Notes under the pieces: model-generated
Database searches by the model: none
Seen by the model: the letters and a program-made list of their open reading frames with translations, nothing else
What the model was told of the DNA's origin: nothing
Program-made: the position numbers and the translations under genes
Shown here: in pieces, positions 8,044-15,919 of the stretch
Layout of the letters: the number at the start of each line of letters is the position of its first letter
Position numbering within the stretch: the first letter of the stretch is position 1
Source: Lachnospiraceae bacterium
GTDB taxonomy: Bacteria > Bacillota > Clostridia > Lachnospirales > Lachnospiraceae
Direction of reading: 5' to 3'
DNA: 47,849 nucleotides
Assembly: GCA_017405805.1 (NCBI GenBank)
Contig: JAFQZU010000027.1
Location: forward strand, 1 to 47,849

Positions 8044-9205
8044 TTCCGCTCTCCTTAAACCCGTACCGGATCAGAAGATCCTCTCCGACCCGCTCCACCG
8101 ACAGCATGATCAGCCCGGCCGCCTCGTCCGGAAGACTTACGCCCTCCCCCTCCACCGGCGATCTGGCTTTTCCGCCAAAAATCTTCGGTGCGACAAACAC
8201 ATCCACTTCCTGCACGATGCCCGCCCGCAGCGCGCTCTCGTTCAGGGTCCCGCCGCCCTCCAGAAGGACGCTGTCTATTCCCTCCGAACCGAGCGCCTTC
8301 ATCAGCTTTTTCAGATCGACGCCTTTTCCGGCGGGATCCGGGAGATTGCAAACCGTGATCCCGTGCCCCATAAAGAGCAGGATCCTGGACGACCGCTCGG
8401 CCTGCTCCAGACAAAGACCGGTCTCCGGAAGATCCGCCTTTTCAAGTTTTCCCTCCGGCAGCCAGGGAAAGCCGCAGACCAGGATGGTCTTACACTCTCC
8501 CGCCGTCCTGCAGATCTGCGACGATCCCGGGATGCGCAGGTTCGTGTCACAGATGATCCGCACCGGGTCCCTGCCTCCCTCTGCCCTGCAGTTGAGCATG
8601 GGATCGTCCGCGAGCACCGTCCCGATCCCGGCCATGATCCCCATACAGGCGCCGCGCCAGCGGTGGACCAGCGCTCTGGAGGCCTCCCCGGAGATCCATT
8701 TGGACGCGCCCGTCTTTGTGGCGATCTTCCCGTCTGCCGTCATTGCGTACTTCATGCGGACATATGGCGTGCCCGTGGTGATGTAGTGGAAGAATACGGG
8801 ATTGAGGGCGTCGCACTCCTCCCGCATGAAATCCTCCTCCACGGTGATCCCGTGCTCCCGCAGCATCTTTACGCCGCCTCCCGCCACCTTCGGATTCGGA
8901 TCCCGGGAACCGATCACCACGCGGGATATGCCCTGCTCTATGATCGCCAGGGTACAGGGAGGCTGTTTGCCGTAGTGGCAGCAGGGCTCCAGCGTCACAT
9001 AGATTGTGGCGCCCGCCGCCGGCTCCCGCAAAGACGCGATCGCCTCCCGCTCCGCGTGCAGGCCGCCATACTTCTTATGCCAGCCCTCGCCGATGATCTT
9101 TCCGTCCTTTACGATCACTGCGCCGACCATGGGATTGGGATTGACGGATCCTTCTCCCCTCGCGGCCAACGCGATCGCTCTGCGCATGAAATCACGGTCT
9201 GTCAT
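8024..9205 (-). CDS. ribD: Bifunctional riboflavin deaminase/reductase
   Basis: 393-residue fusion carrying out the deaminase and side-chain reductase steps after GTP opening. The N-terminal cytidine-deaminase-like domain has H50-A-E and the zinc-binding PCCHYGKQPPC (Cys75, Cys84). The C-terminal reductase domain (about 150-365) has VRMKYAMTADGKIATKTG and the late LLEGGGTLN. The ATG at 9205 is chosen over one ten codons upstream because GAGAGG lies six bases before it, while the upstream ATG has no ribosome binding site. It is the first gene behind the FMN riboswitch. Confidence 0.96.
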   Translation of the reverse strand: MTDRDFMRRAIALAARGEGSVNPNPMVGAVIVKDGKIIGEGWHKKYGGLHAEREAIASLREPAAGATIYVTLEPCCHYGKQPPCTLAIIEQGISRVVIGSRDPNPKVAGGGVKMLREHGITVEEDFMREECDALNPVFFHYITTGTPYVRMKYAMTADGKIATKTGASKWISGEASRALVHRWRGACMGIMAGIGTVLADDPMLNCRAEGGRDPVRIICDTNLRIPGSSQICRTAGECKTILVCGFPWLPEGKLEKADLPETGLCLEQAERSSRILLFMGHGITVCNLPDPAGKGVDLKKLMKALGSEGIDSVLLEGGGTLNESALRAGIVQEVDVFVAPKIFGGKARSPVEGEGVSLPDEAAGLIMLSVERVGEDLLIRYGFKESGNVYGDH

Positions 9206-9289
9206 AGGACACCTCTCCAAGCGTTTTGTATTCATGTATTCAATTTTTCAGGGCAGGAAAAGACGGCAGAAATTGCCGGATAGGATGGT

Positions 9290-9322
9290 AAAAAAAATCC
9301 TGCGGCCATAGGGACCACAGGA
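9290..9322 (-). terminator. Terminator of the FMN riboswitch expression platform
   Basis: On the minus strand TCCTGTGG (9315-9322) pairs with CCGCAGGA (9298-9305) around a 9-base loop, followed by eight T (9290-9297). It lies about 70 bases downstream of the aptamer and ahead of ribD, as expected for FMN-dependent premature termination. A CAAACG/CGTTTG dyad between aptamer and terminator could be part of the switching region. Confidence 0.85.
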
Positions 9323-9390
9323 CATTTCATGCACCATAAAACCGAATCCAAACGAAACCACTCCGTTTGAGAAACAGACCCATTTAACTT

Positions 9391-9497
9391 CTTCCATCCA
9401 GACTTTACTGTCGGCTTTGGACTTTCACCAAATCATGCCTTGCGGCTCGCGGGCTGTACCGCCGGTCGGGAATTGCACCCTGCCCTGAAGTCTTTAT
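9391..9497 (-). promoter_or_regulatory. FMN riboswitch (RFN element)
   Basis: On the minus strand the leader contains the conserved RFN segments in order: CTTCAGGGCAGGGTG, AATTCCCGACCGGCGGT, AGCCCGCGAGCC, and GTGAAAGTCCAAAGCCGACA, closing with the complement of the first helix near GGATGGAAGAAG. It precedes ribD directly. By the known mechanism FMN binding should stop transcription at the terminator at 9290-9322. Confidence 0.96.
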
Positions 9498-9512
9498 TCA
9501 ATTACAGTGCTC

Positions 9513-9541
9513 ATTGTACTTCTATCAAAGGTATTTGTCAA
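9513..9541 (-). promoter_or_regulatory. Promoter of the riboflavin operon
   Basis: TTGACA (9536-9541) and TACAAT (9513-9518) on the minus strand are spaced by 17 bases, near perfect sigma-A consensus. Transcription would begin about 9506, roughly ten bases before the riboswitch. No clear terminator for the polysaccharide operon was seen between 9542 and 9608. Confidence 0.85.
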
Positions 9542-9608
9542 CCGCCGCAGGAATTCCCCCCGCAGCCTTCGCAGGATCCCTTTTGAAAATGTATTTAAAA
9601 CTACCCGG

Positions 9609-11165
9609 TCAGTTCATCACCACGGATCCGAGAATGTTGGTTTCATATTTTCTGCAGATCTCGATCTCCCTCTCTATATCCGCATAGCGGGACGCGTCGA
9701 TCCCTTCCACAAGCACGACGCCGTCCGACTCCGCAAGCCTGTGCAGGGACGCGGGATCATGCATGACGCAGTCTCCGGCAGCCACGGTGAGATCTGCTCC
9801 CCCCTGCTCTGCGAGCCGCTCGCAGATCCTCTCCTTAAGCTTCACGGAAGCTTTATCCATACCGCTGCCCGTGACAAAGATCCTGCCGCAGTTTTTTCTG
9901 GACGCGCTGTGCTGGATGCCGGAGCAGATCATGCCCAGCATCTCCTCGTAATCCACCGGCGTCTCCTTGTGGAATATCCTGTCGATCAGCCTGTCAACCG
10001 CGTTTTTCCGGCGTTTCCGGCTGCCGGCGGCGGACATTTCTCCCAGCACATAGGTGTGGAAGAGCTGCGTCATCTCCTCGGCGGTCTTCAGCCTGGGAGA
10101 GACCGCATAGCGCACGAAGATCCACATGACGGGAATAAACAGCCCGAAGAAAATGCCCAGGATCAGATATTTGAGACTGAAGGTCCGCACCACCTTGACC
10201 GGCTGCGCCTCCAGCTTTTCCCTCTCGGCCACAGCTTCATCATAGGCTGCGTTTGCCTTGTTGCTTACACCCAGGTAGGTGAGCGTCGGGTCCTGCTGCA
10301 GGAAATACTCCCCGAGGTCCATCCAGGCCTTATAGTACTCCTTCTGGGCATCCGTCAGCTTGTCCGCGAGCGCCAGCATGTTCTTTTCCTGGGAGGAAAT
10401 GGTGTCGGCAAAGGTCTGCTGCTTTTTGGAGAGCGTCTCGTCATATTTGACCGAGTAATAGGTGCCGATAAACTGGATGTCAAAGGCAACGGCCGCCTGC
10501 AGTTTGGGCGTAACATTGGTGAGTCTTTGTTCGAGCACCTCCATGACTGCCTCGCACTGCGCCTGATCCTGCCCGAAAACGGAGACCTGCATGATGCTCC
10601 TGCCGATCCTCTGCACGCTGACGACTTCACGGATGTAATTCTCCGCCGTATACCAGTCCGCGTTATTCCGGATCTCCGCGACGATATCGCCCTCTACCAG
10701 TTCGTTGCGGAACAGGCCGATGATATTGTCGGCTACGCTGCTGTTATCGGCCAGAACCATTTCCGCCGTCTCAGCGTAGTTGGAGATCAGGTAGGTATTT
10801 ATCAGGGTGGGGACCCTCTGCGCGTCCAGTTTCTGGAGCAGGGAATTATCCCCGTAGCGCCGGGTGTTTTCGTACAATTTCCGATAGGAAAGATAAGCAT
10901 CCAGCGCGATCTGCGTCTCCTTGATCTCCCTCTCGGACAGCGATTTTTCCGCTTTTTTGAGACGGTTCATCCCGGAGATGATGGACGCGTTCAGCGCCGA
11001 TCCGGAATCGCCTCCCGTATCCACCACTTTGGCCGACCGCATATAACCGAAGAGGCCGAACAGGACCGCTCCGATCAGGACACAGACCAGTATGGTGCGC
11101 CATTTCCGGAAGATCCGGTAGAACAGATCGACAAAATCAAATACTCTCTCTTCTTTGTAATCCAT
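9609..11165 (-). CDS. Wzz-like polysaccharide co-polymerase with degenerate BY-kinase-like tail
   Basis: 518-residue membrane protein, last gene of the polysaccharide operon. Helix 1 (about 22-41) and helix 2 (about 332-352) enclose a long extracellular, partly coiled-coil region, the Wzz/CpsC architecture that sets chain length in Wzx/Wzy systems. After TM2 a basic segment leads to a tail (about 425-518) whose plan resembles a CpsD tyrosine kinase domain: IFVTGSGMDKAS stands where a P-loop would be, then an LTVAAGDC strand and GVVLVEG. The Walker A Gly-Lys-Ser/Thr and Walker A' Asp are missing and there is no Tyr cluster, so catalysis is unlikely. Starts 16 bases after legF. Confidence 0.82.
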   Translation of the reverse strand: MDYKEERVFDFVDLFYRIFRKWRTILVCVLIGAVLFGLFGYMRSAKVVDTGGDSGSALNASIISGMNRLKKAEKSLSEREIKETQIALDAYLSYRKLYENTRRYGDNSLLQKLDAQRVPTLINTYLISNYAETAEMVLADNSSVADNIIGLFRNELVEGDIVAEIRNNADWYTAENYIREVVSVQRIGRSIMQVSVFGQDQAQCEAVMEVLEQRLTNVTPKLQAAVAFDIQFIGTYYSVKYDETLSKKQQTFADTISSQEKNMLALADKLTDAQKEYYKAWMDLGEYFLQQDPTLTYLGVSNKANAAYDEAVAEREKLEAQPVKVVRTFSLKYLILGIFFGLFIPVMWIFVRYAVSPRLKTAEEMTQLFHTYVLGEMSAAGSRKRRKNAVDRLIDRIFHKETPVDYEEMLGMICSGIQHSASRKNCGRIFVTGSGMDKASVKLKERICERLAEQGGADLTVAAGDCVMHDPASLHRLAESDGVVLVEGIDASRYADIEREIEICRKYETNILGSVVMN

Positions 11166-11181
11166 ACAGCACCTTTTCCCT

Positions 11182-11874
11182 TCAACCGCGCTTCAACTCA
11201 TCGAAGATCACTTCCGCGAGCCTGAAGTCCAGCATGGTATCAATGTCGACGCTCTTATCCTGGCTCATGATATAGGCATAGCTTCCCTCTTTATACAGGA
11301 ACCGGTCCTGTGCAAAACGCCGGGTGCTGACGATATAGATCGCCCCGTTCAGCCTGTAGAAGGGACTTCCCGCCTGCCTCTGCTTCATGCCGGCCTCGTC
11401 GATAAAGTCCGTGAATTCCCCCGACTCCGGCAGGTGGCCGCACCAGAGCGGCGAGTGCTCTGCCTCACAGACGGAGACGACGGCAAAAGAAGCTCTCTCC
11501 CTGAAGATCTCATATGCGGCCCGGATGTCCTCCCCGTCCCGCAGAGGGGACGTCGGCTGCAGGAGACAGAAGGTATCGAATTCCTTCCCCCGCTCTCTGT
11601 ACCCGTCCAGCACCTCCTGCACCATATCCCATGAACTGGCGCTGTCCGTGGAGGTCGCTTCACTTCGCAAAAACGGCACGCTTGCGCCCCACTCCCGGGC
11701 GATCTGCGCATATTTTTCCGAATCGGTGGATACCATTACCTCGTCAAACTGGCCGGACTCCAGGGCGGCGCAGATGGTATGCGCCATGAGCGGTTTTCCG
11801 GCCAGAAGCCTGATATTTTTGTCGATCACGCCTTTGGACCCGCTTCTTGCGGGAATGATCGCGATATTTTTCAT
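11182..11874 (-). CDS. CMP-nonulosonate (legionaminate) cytidylyltransferase
   Basis: Activates a nonulosonic acid with CTP. The 230-residue protein has the NeuA/LegF-type N-terminal nucleotide loop IPARSGSKGVIDKNI, the VSTDSEKYA segment, the LLQPTSPLR motif and the metal-binding DIDTMLDF near the C-terminus. Its place directly after legG and legI homologues, and the presence of legB, legC and a ptmE-like gene, favour legionaminate over sialate as substrate; this is inferred from context. There is no extra C-terminal domain as in some longer NeuA proteins. Confidence 0.88.
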   Translation of the reverse strand: MKNIAIIPARSGSKGVIDKNIRLLAGKPLMAHTICAALESGQFDEVMVSTDSEKYAQIAREWGASVPFLRSEATSTDSASSWDMVQEVLDGYRERGKEFDTFCLLQPTSPLRDGEDIRAAYEIFRERASFAVVSVCEAEHSPLWCGHLPESGEFTDFIDEAGMKQRQAGSPFYRLNGAIYIVSTRRFAQDRFLYKEGSYAYIMSQDKSVDIDTMLDFRLAEVIFDELKRG

Positions 11875-11913
11875 ACAGCACTCCTCATCTGTACAAGTCC
11901 CTCTCGGGGAAGA

Positions 11914-13074
11914 TCAAAGATCGTAGAACTTCTTTTTCAGGTCGATCCCGCCGCTGCGCACGATCTCTACTGCCTTGGCCGCGATGCGCGCCGCCGCATT
12001 TCCGTCTCCGTAGGGGCTTACGACTTCCCGGCATATAGCTCTGTGTTCTTTACTCATGGCGGTCCGGATCGCCGCCGCAATGGAGTCTGCGTCGGGCGCG
12101 CAGTCAATGATGCTCGGCGTCTGGAGCCTCCCCCTTTGCCTGTCCCCGATATTCACCGTAGGGATCTTAAAAGCGGGCGTCTCGATGATCCCGCTGGAGG
12201 AATTGCCCAGCACGAACTCGGCGTATTTCATAAGGGACAGATAGCGCCGGATCCCCAGTGAAGTAAAGACATGCAGGTTGTCGATCTCCGGCTCCGCTTC
12301 ATCCAGGAGGGCGTTGATCCGCGCGCCGCCCTGGTCCGCGTTGGATTTGGTCACAATGAACTGGATGGACGGGAACCTCCGGATCGCTTCGAGAAAATAG
12401 GCCACCTGCCCGTCGACGCCCCCTTTCTCCATAGTGACCGGGTGATAGGTGCAGACCGCATACCGGCAGTCGGGAAGTCCCACGCTCTCCAGCGCCTCTT
12501 TCCTGGTCATATCCGCGGCGTGCAGGATGTTGTCAATGCTGGTGGATCCGTAATTGAAAACGCGGGCGGGATCCTCTCCCAGCTGGATGACACGCTTCCG
12601 GCTGTCCTCATTGGTGACAAAATGCAGATAGCTGATCTTGGTGATCGAATGCCTGATCCACTCGTCCAGAGCGCCCTCCGTCGTGTCTCCGCCGCACAGA
12701 TGAAAGACCGGCGTCCTGGTGTTGCCGGCCGCCACGGCCACCGCCAGTGTCTCGTAGCGGTCTCCCAGCAGGATCACGGCGCTGTAGCGGCTGCCCGCGA
12801 ACAGCCTGGTAAATTTGATCAGGACTTCCGCCTGATTCGCGGAGATGTCCTCCTCGCTCTCAGAGCACACCGACACCGGGACGGTTCGGTCGATCCGCGT
12901 GCCCGCGGTCTCGATCTCCCGGATCGTCATGCCGTACTGCTCGCTCAGGTGGGTCCCCGTGACGATCAGTTCGATGCGCAGATCATCGCTCTCATACGCC
13001 CGCAGCGCATCGATGACCGGAGAGAGCAGCCCGTACTCGGCCCTTGTGGCCGTGACAACAGCGATCTTCTTCAT
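11914..13074 (-). CDS. Hydrolysing UDP-sugar 2-epimerase (NeuC/LegG type)
   Basis: 386-residue epimerase that would release the 2-epimerised free sugar from its UDP form, giving 6-deoxy-diacetamido-mannose for the legionaminate synthase. It begins MKKIAVVTATRAEYGLL, diagnostic of NeuC-like enzymes, with HLCGGDTTEGALDEWIRHSI and the C-terminal GNSSSGIIE loop for the nucleotide. The in-frame opening extends 27 codons upstream, but the ATG at 13074 starts the conserved part and follows GAGG overlapping the legI stop codon. The C. jejuni LegG enzyme uses a GDP-linked substrate, so the nucleotide here is uncertain. Confidence 0.9.
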   Translation of the reverse strand: MKKIAVVTATRAEYGLLSPVIDALRAYESDDLRIELIVTGTHLSEQYGMTIREIETAGTRIDRTVPVSVCSESEEDISANQAEVLIKFTRLFAGSRYSAVILLGDRYETLAVAVAAGNTRTPVFHLCGGDTTEGALDEWIRHSITKISYLHFVTNEDSRKRVIQLGEDPARVFNYGSTSIDNILHAADMTRKEALESVGLPDCRYAVCTYHPVTMEKGGVDGQVAYFLEAIRRFPSIQFIVTKSNADQGGARINALLDEAEPEIDNLHVFTSLGIRRYLSLMKYAEFVLGNSSSGIIETPAFKIPTVNIGDRQRGRLQTPSIIDCAPDADSIAAAIRTAMSKEHRAICREVVSPYGDGNAAARIAAKAVEIVRSGGIDLKKKFYDL

Positions 13075-13088
13075 ATCCCGTCCAAACC

Positions 13089-14081
13089 TCACAATTCGAT
13101 CATTTCGTCCTCGGCGTAATCTCTCACCGCCCTGGTTCCCAGCACCTCGTCCCAACGCATGGGGCTGATCCCGGTTCCCGGACGCTTCACCGTGATATTG
13201 TCCTCTGTCAGCAGTTCCCCGGCCCTGATAGCGCGGGCCGCAACAATGCTTTTTCTGGCCACTGCCATGTTCTTTTTCTCCGAGGGAGACGGCTCCTTGA
13301 CGCCGCTTCCCAGGGCGGCCTCGATGTGGCGGATGGATGTCACCATGTCCTTCAATTCCTGCGGCTCAAGGCTTGCCTTGTGGTCGGGGCCCTCCATGTT
13401 CCGGTCCAGCGTGAAGTGTTTTTCGATGATCACGGCCCCCATGGCTGCCGCCGCGACGGGGACCTCGATTCCCTTCGTGTGATCGGAATAGCCCACTTCG
13501 AGTCCGAATGTATCTCTGATCGTCTGCATGGCGCGCAGGTTCACGTCCTCATAGGGCGTGGGATATTCCGTATTGCAGTGCAGGAGCGTGATCTCTCCGG
13601 CGCCGCTCTCCCGCAGCGCCTGCACGGAAGAGGCGATCTCGTCCATAGTGCACATGCCCGTGGACATCACGACCGGTTTCCCGGTCCGCGCGACGGCCCG
13701 CAGATAAGGAAGATTGGTCACTTCCCCCGAGGGCACTTTCCAGAAGGGCATCCCTATGGAATTCAAAAAGTCAATGCTCTCGAAGTCAAAGGGCGTGGAG
13801 AGAAACGCAATCCCTATGGATTCGCAGTATTTCTTGAGGGAGATGAACTCCTCATACGACAGCTCGAGCTTTTTGAGCATCTCCTGCTGGGAAGTGTCTC
13901 CCGTGGCAGCTTTCTGGTACTGTGCCTTCTCCGCGTTCTTCGACACCAGCTTCTCCGCCTTGAAGGTCTGGAATTTGATGCAGTCCGCCCCCGCCTCCAG
14001 GGCGGCGTCCGCGAGCCTGCAGGCCAGTTCATAGCTTCCGTTGTGATTGACGCCTGCCTCGGCGATGATGTATATTCCCAT
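13089..14081 (-). CDS. Nonulosonate (legionaminate) synthase, NeuB/LegI type
   Basis: Condenses phosphoenolpyruvate with a mannosamine-type sugar. 330 residues: an N-terminal barrel beginning IYIIAEAGVNHNG, with KFQTFKAEKLVS, KVPSGEVTNLPYL, STGM and EVGYSDHTKGIEV, and a C-terminal SAF/antifreeze-like domain (RSIVAARAIRAGELLTEDNI). The chosen ATG has GGAG six bases upstream and fits family starts; another ATG four codons earlier (14093) has a more distant AAGGA and is possible. Sits between the acetyltransferase and the epimerase in the nonulosonate block. Confidence 0.93.
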   Translation of the reverse strand: MGIYIIAEAGVNHNGSYELACRLADAALEAGADCIKFQTFKAEKLVSKNAEKAQYQKAATGDTSQQEMLKKLELSYEEFISLKKYCESIGIAFLSTPFDFESIDFLNSIGMPFWKVPSGEVTNLPYLRAVARTGKPVVMSTGMCTMDEIASSVQALRESGAGEITLLHCNTEYPTPYEDVNLRAMQTIRDTFGLEVGYSDHTKGIEVPVAAAAMGAVIIEKHFTLDRNMEGPDHKASLEPQELKDMVTSIRHIEAALGSGVKEPSPSEKKNMAVARKSIVAARAIRAGELLTEDNITVKRPGTGISPMRWDEVLGTRAVRDYAEDEMIEL

Positions 14082-14106
14082 TTTTGTCTCCATTCCGATC
14101 AGATCC

Positions 14107-14736
14107 TTATCGGATGATCCTGCACGGATTGCCAAAGGCCGTGACGCCTGCCGGCACATCCTTAACGACGGCACTGCCGGCGCCGACCAGGGCGCGCGCC
14201 CCGATCCTGAGTCCCTGCCGCACGACGCTCCCGGCCCCCACATGGGCCCGGTCCTCCACATAGACCTTCCCGCAGAGCACCGTCCCCGGGCTTATGTGGC
14301 AGAAATCGCCAATCCGGCAGTCGTGCTCGATGACAGCGCCTGTGTTGACGATGGCGTGGCGGCCGATCACCGTCCCCGTATTGACCACGGCTCTTTTGCC
14401 GACAAACGTGCCCGGGCCGATCACGGCTGCGGGCGACACGACGGCCGAGGGATCCGCGATCACGGGAATGAAAAACCCGATCTCCTCGATCAGGCGGGCC
14501 AGCTTCTCCCGCACTGCGGTATTTCCGATGCTGCCCACCGTCACGAAGGCGTCAGTCCAGCCCTCCTCAAAGAGCCTGGGCAGATCCTCGTCACAGCCCA
14601 CCGGCGTGATGCCTCCCGCGGCGTCCGCGTTCTTTTCTACTACGCCTACATCCTCATATAACCCGGAAGCCAGGGCGCAGTCCATGACTGAGGCGGCGTG
14701 ACCTCCCGCCCCGATAAGAAGTAATCTTCTATCCAT
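14107..14736 (-). CDS. PglD/NeuD-type sugar N-acyltransferase (LegH candidate)
   Basis: 209 residues. The N-terminal Rossmann-like part starts LLLIGAGGHAASVMDCA and the C-terminal part is a left-handed beta-helix of hexapeptide repeats (about 90-200). The catalytic His expected of PglD-like enzymes fits the segment GAVIEHDCRIGDFCHISPGT. By position between ptmE and legI it is the likely transferase acylating the 4-amino group of the legionaminate precursor. GGAG lies seven bases before the ATG and abuts a perfect 10-bp hairpin of the repeat at 14746-14865, which could limit access to the ribosome binding site. Confidence 0.85.
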   Translation of the reverse strand: MDRRLLLIGAGGHAASVMDCALASGLYEDVGVVEKNADAAGGITPVGCDEDLPRLFEEGWTDAFVTVGSIGNTAVREKLARLIEEIGFFIPVIADPSAVVSPAAVIGPGTFVGKRAVVNTGTVIGRHAIVNTGAVIEHDCRIGDFCHISPGTVLCGKVYVEDRAHVGAGSVVRQGLRIGARALVGAGSAVVKDVPAGVTAFGNPCRIIR

Positions 14737-14745
14737 TCTTCTTCT

Positions 14746-14865
14746 CCCGAAGTTCTGCCCCGCAGAACTTCGAAAAATGCGAGCCTCGTATTGCGAGCAT
14801 TCGTTTACGCCCGAAGTTCTGCCCCGCAGAACTTCGAAAAATGCGAGCCTCTTATTGCGAGCATT
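14746..14865. repeat. Two tandem 56-bp copies of a double-hairpin repeat
   Basis: Copies at 14746-14801 and 14810-14865 differ at only one position (cctcg versus cctct) and are separated by 8 bases (period 64). Each has a perfect 10-bp dyad (CGAAGTTCTG/CAGAACTTCG, loop CCCCG) and an AATGC...GCATT dyad. The pair fills the gap between the ptmE-like stop codon and the legH start, interrupting an otherwise tightly packed operon. Possible roles are an mRNA processing/stabilising structure or a mobile REP-like element. Confidence 0.85.
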
Positions 14866-14869
14866 TTTT

Positions 14870-15919
14870 CTATTCTCCGTAGAGCCTCACCCTCATCTTC
14901 TCCAACTCCGACAACTGCCCCATATCCATCCAGTCATTCTCACTGACCGGGAAAGCCGCCACATTCCGCCCCTTCTCGATCTGCCCCATCGCGATCTCCG
15001 GGAAACCGACCGCCACATCGTTTTCGATGTCGTCCAGGACATACGGCTCCACGATATAGATCCCCGTGTTGGTCAGAAACGACATGAGGGGCTTCTCCTT
15101 CATGGCCTCGATCTTTCCGTTTACGCCCATTTCCACCACGCCGTAGGGGATGGGGAAATTCTTGGTCGCGCAGATCATGGTGACCGCGTTATGGTTCTCC
15201 TTGTGGAACTCCAGCATACGCTCGTAATTGGCCGTCAGGAGGTTGTCGCAGTTGGTGAAAAAGAAGGTCTCACTGATCTTCCCCTTCAGAAGGCTCAGGC
15301 CGCCGCCGGTCCCGAGGGGCTTTTCCTCGTCGTACCAGGCGATGCTGTATCTGTTCTCGTTCTCGGCAAAATACGCCTTCATCAGCTCCCTTTTATAGTT
15401 CACGATGATATGGAATTCCTCGCACTGATAGGATTGGAACTCCTTCATGATGTGCTCGATGATAGGTAGCTCTCCCACGGGGATCAGGGGTTTTGGCAGC
15501 ACGCGCGTGAAGGGATCCAGTCTCGTCCCTTTCCCGCCGGCGTTGATGACCACCGGCACCTTCAGGGCCCCGTGCCTGCGGTTTTCCCTGCCGTCTCCCG
15601 TGTAGAGATCAACGATCCTGCCCTCCCCGTCCAGCACCGGGATGGCCACGTAGTTCTTCTTGTGATAAAGCGTGCCTGCCTCGTCGTAGGTGGAAGCGAT
15701 CTTGGGCGTGCGGTTGGCCGCTTTGAGGGCGGGTTCGTCCATTTTGCCGCCCGCAAGGAGAAAACGGCGGATATCGCCGTCCGTGATGCAGCCAAGGAGC
15801 CTGTCTCCCTCGTCCGTAAGGAACAGGATCCGTCCCGCGTTCTCGTCGATCCGCCGCATGGCGTGCGCGACGGTGAGATTTCCGCTTCCCAGGTACTTTC
15901 TGATATCCTGATTATCCAT
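14870..15919 (-). CDS. CBS-domain sugar nucleotidyltransferase (PtmE-like)
   Basis: 349 residues: paired CBS motifs (about 1-118, with TDGDIRRFLLAG) fused to a nucleotidyltransferase domain with GGKGTRLDPFTRVLPKPLIP (about 127-146), FTNCDNL and DWMDMG. In Campylobacter, PtmE has this architecture and makes GDP-glucosamine for the legionaminate pathway; the same reaction is inferred here from architecture and context. The ATG at 15919 overlaps the end of legC by 8 bases and has GGAG nine bases upstream; a TTG five codons earlier is less likely. CBS domains suggest allosteric control by a nucleotide. Confidence 0.87.
   Translation of the reverse strand: MDNQDIRKYLGSGNLTVAHAMRRIDENAGRILFLTDEGDRLLGCITDGDIRRFLLAGGKMDEPALKAANRTPKIASTYDEAGTLYHKKNYVAIPVLDGEGRIVDLYTGDGRENRRHGALKVPVVINAGGKGTRLDPFTRVLPKPLIPVGELPIIEHIMKEFQSYQCEEFHIIVNYKRELMKAYFAENENRYSIAWYDEEKPLGTGGGLSLLKGKISETFFFTNCDNLLTANYERMLEFHKENHNAVTMICATKNFPIPYGVVEMGVNGKIEAMKEKPLMSFLTNTGIYIVEPYVLDDIENDVAVGFPEIAMGQIEKGRNVAAFPVSENDWMDMGQLSELEKMRVRLYGE

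Noticed and set aside
7682-9283. 533-codon plus-strand frame across ribE, ribD and the riboswitch
   Set aside because: Entirely opposite conserved riboflavin genes; its product looks random.
9236-9390. Additional small gene between ribD and the riboswitch
   Set aside because: The stretch holds the riboswitch expression platform; no frame with a ribosome binding site is present.
9507-11225. 572-codon plus-strand frame opposite the Wzz-like gene
   Set aside because: No start signal; the minus strand encodes two membrane helices and a sensible co-polymerase.
14746-14865. CRISPR array
   Set aside because: Only two copies with an 8-base gap, internal dyads and no cas genes in the window.
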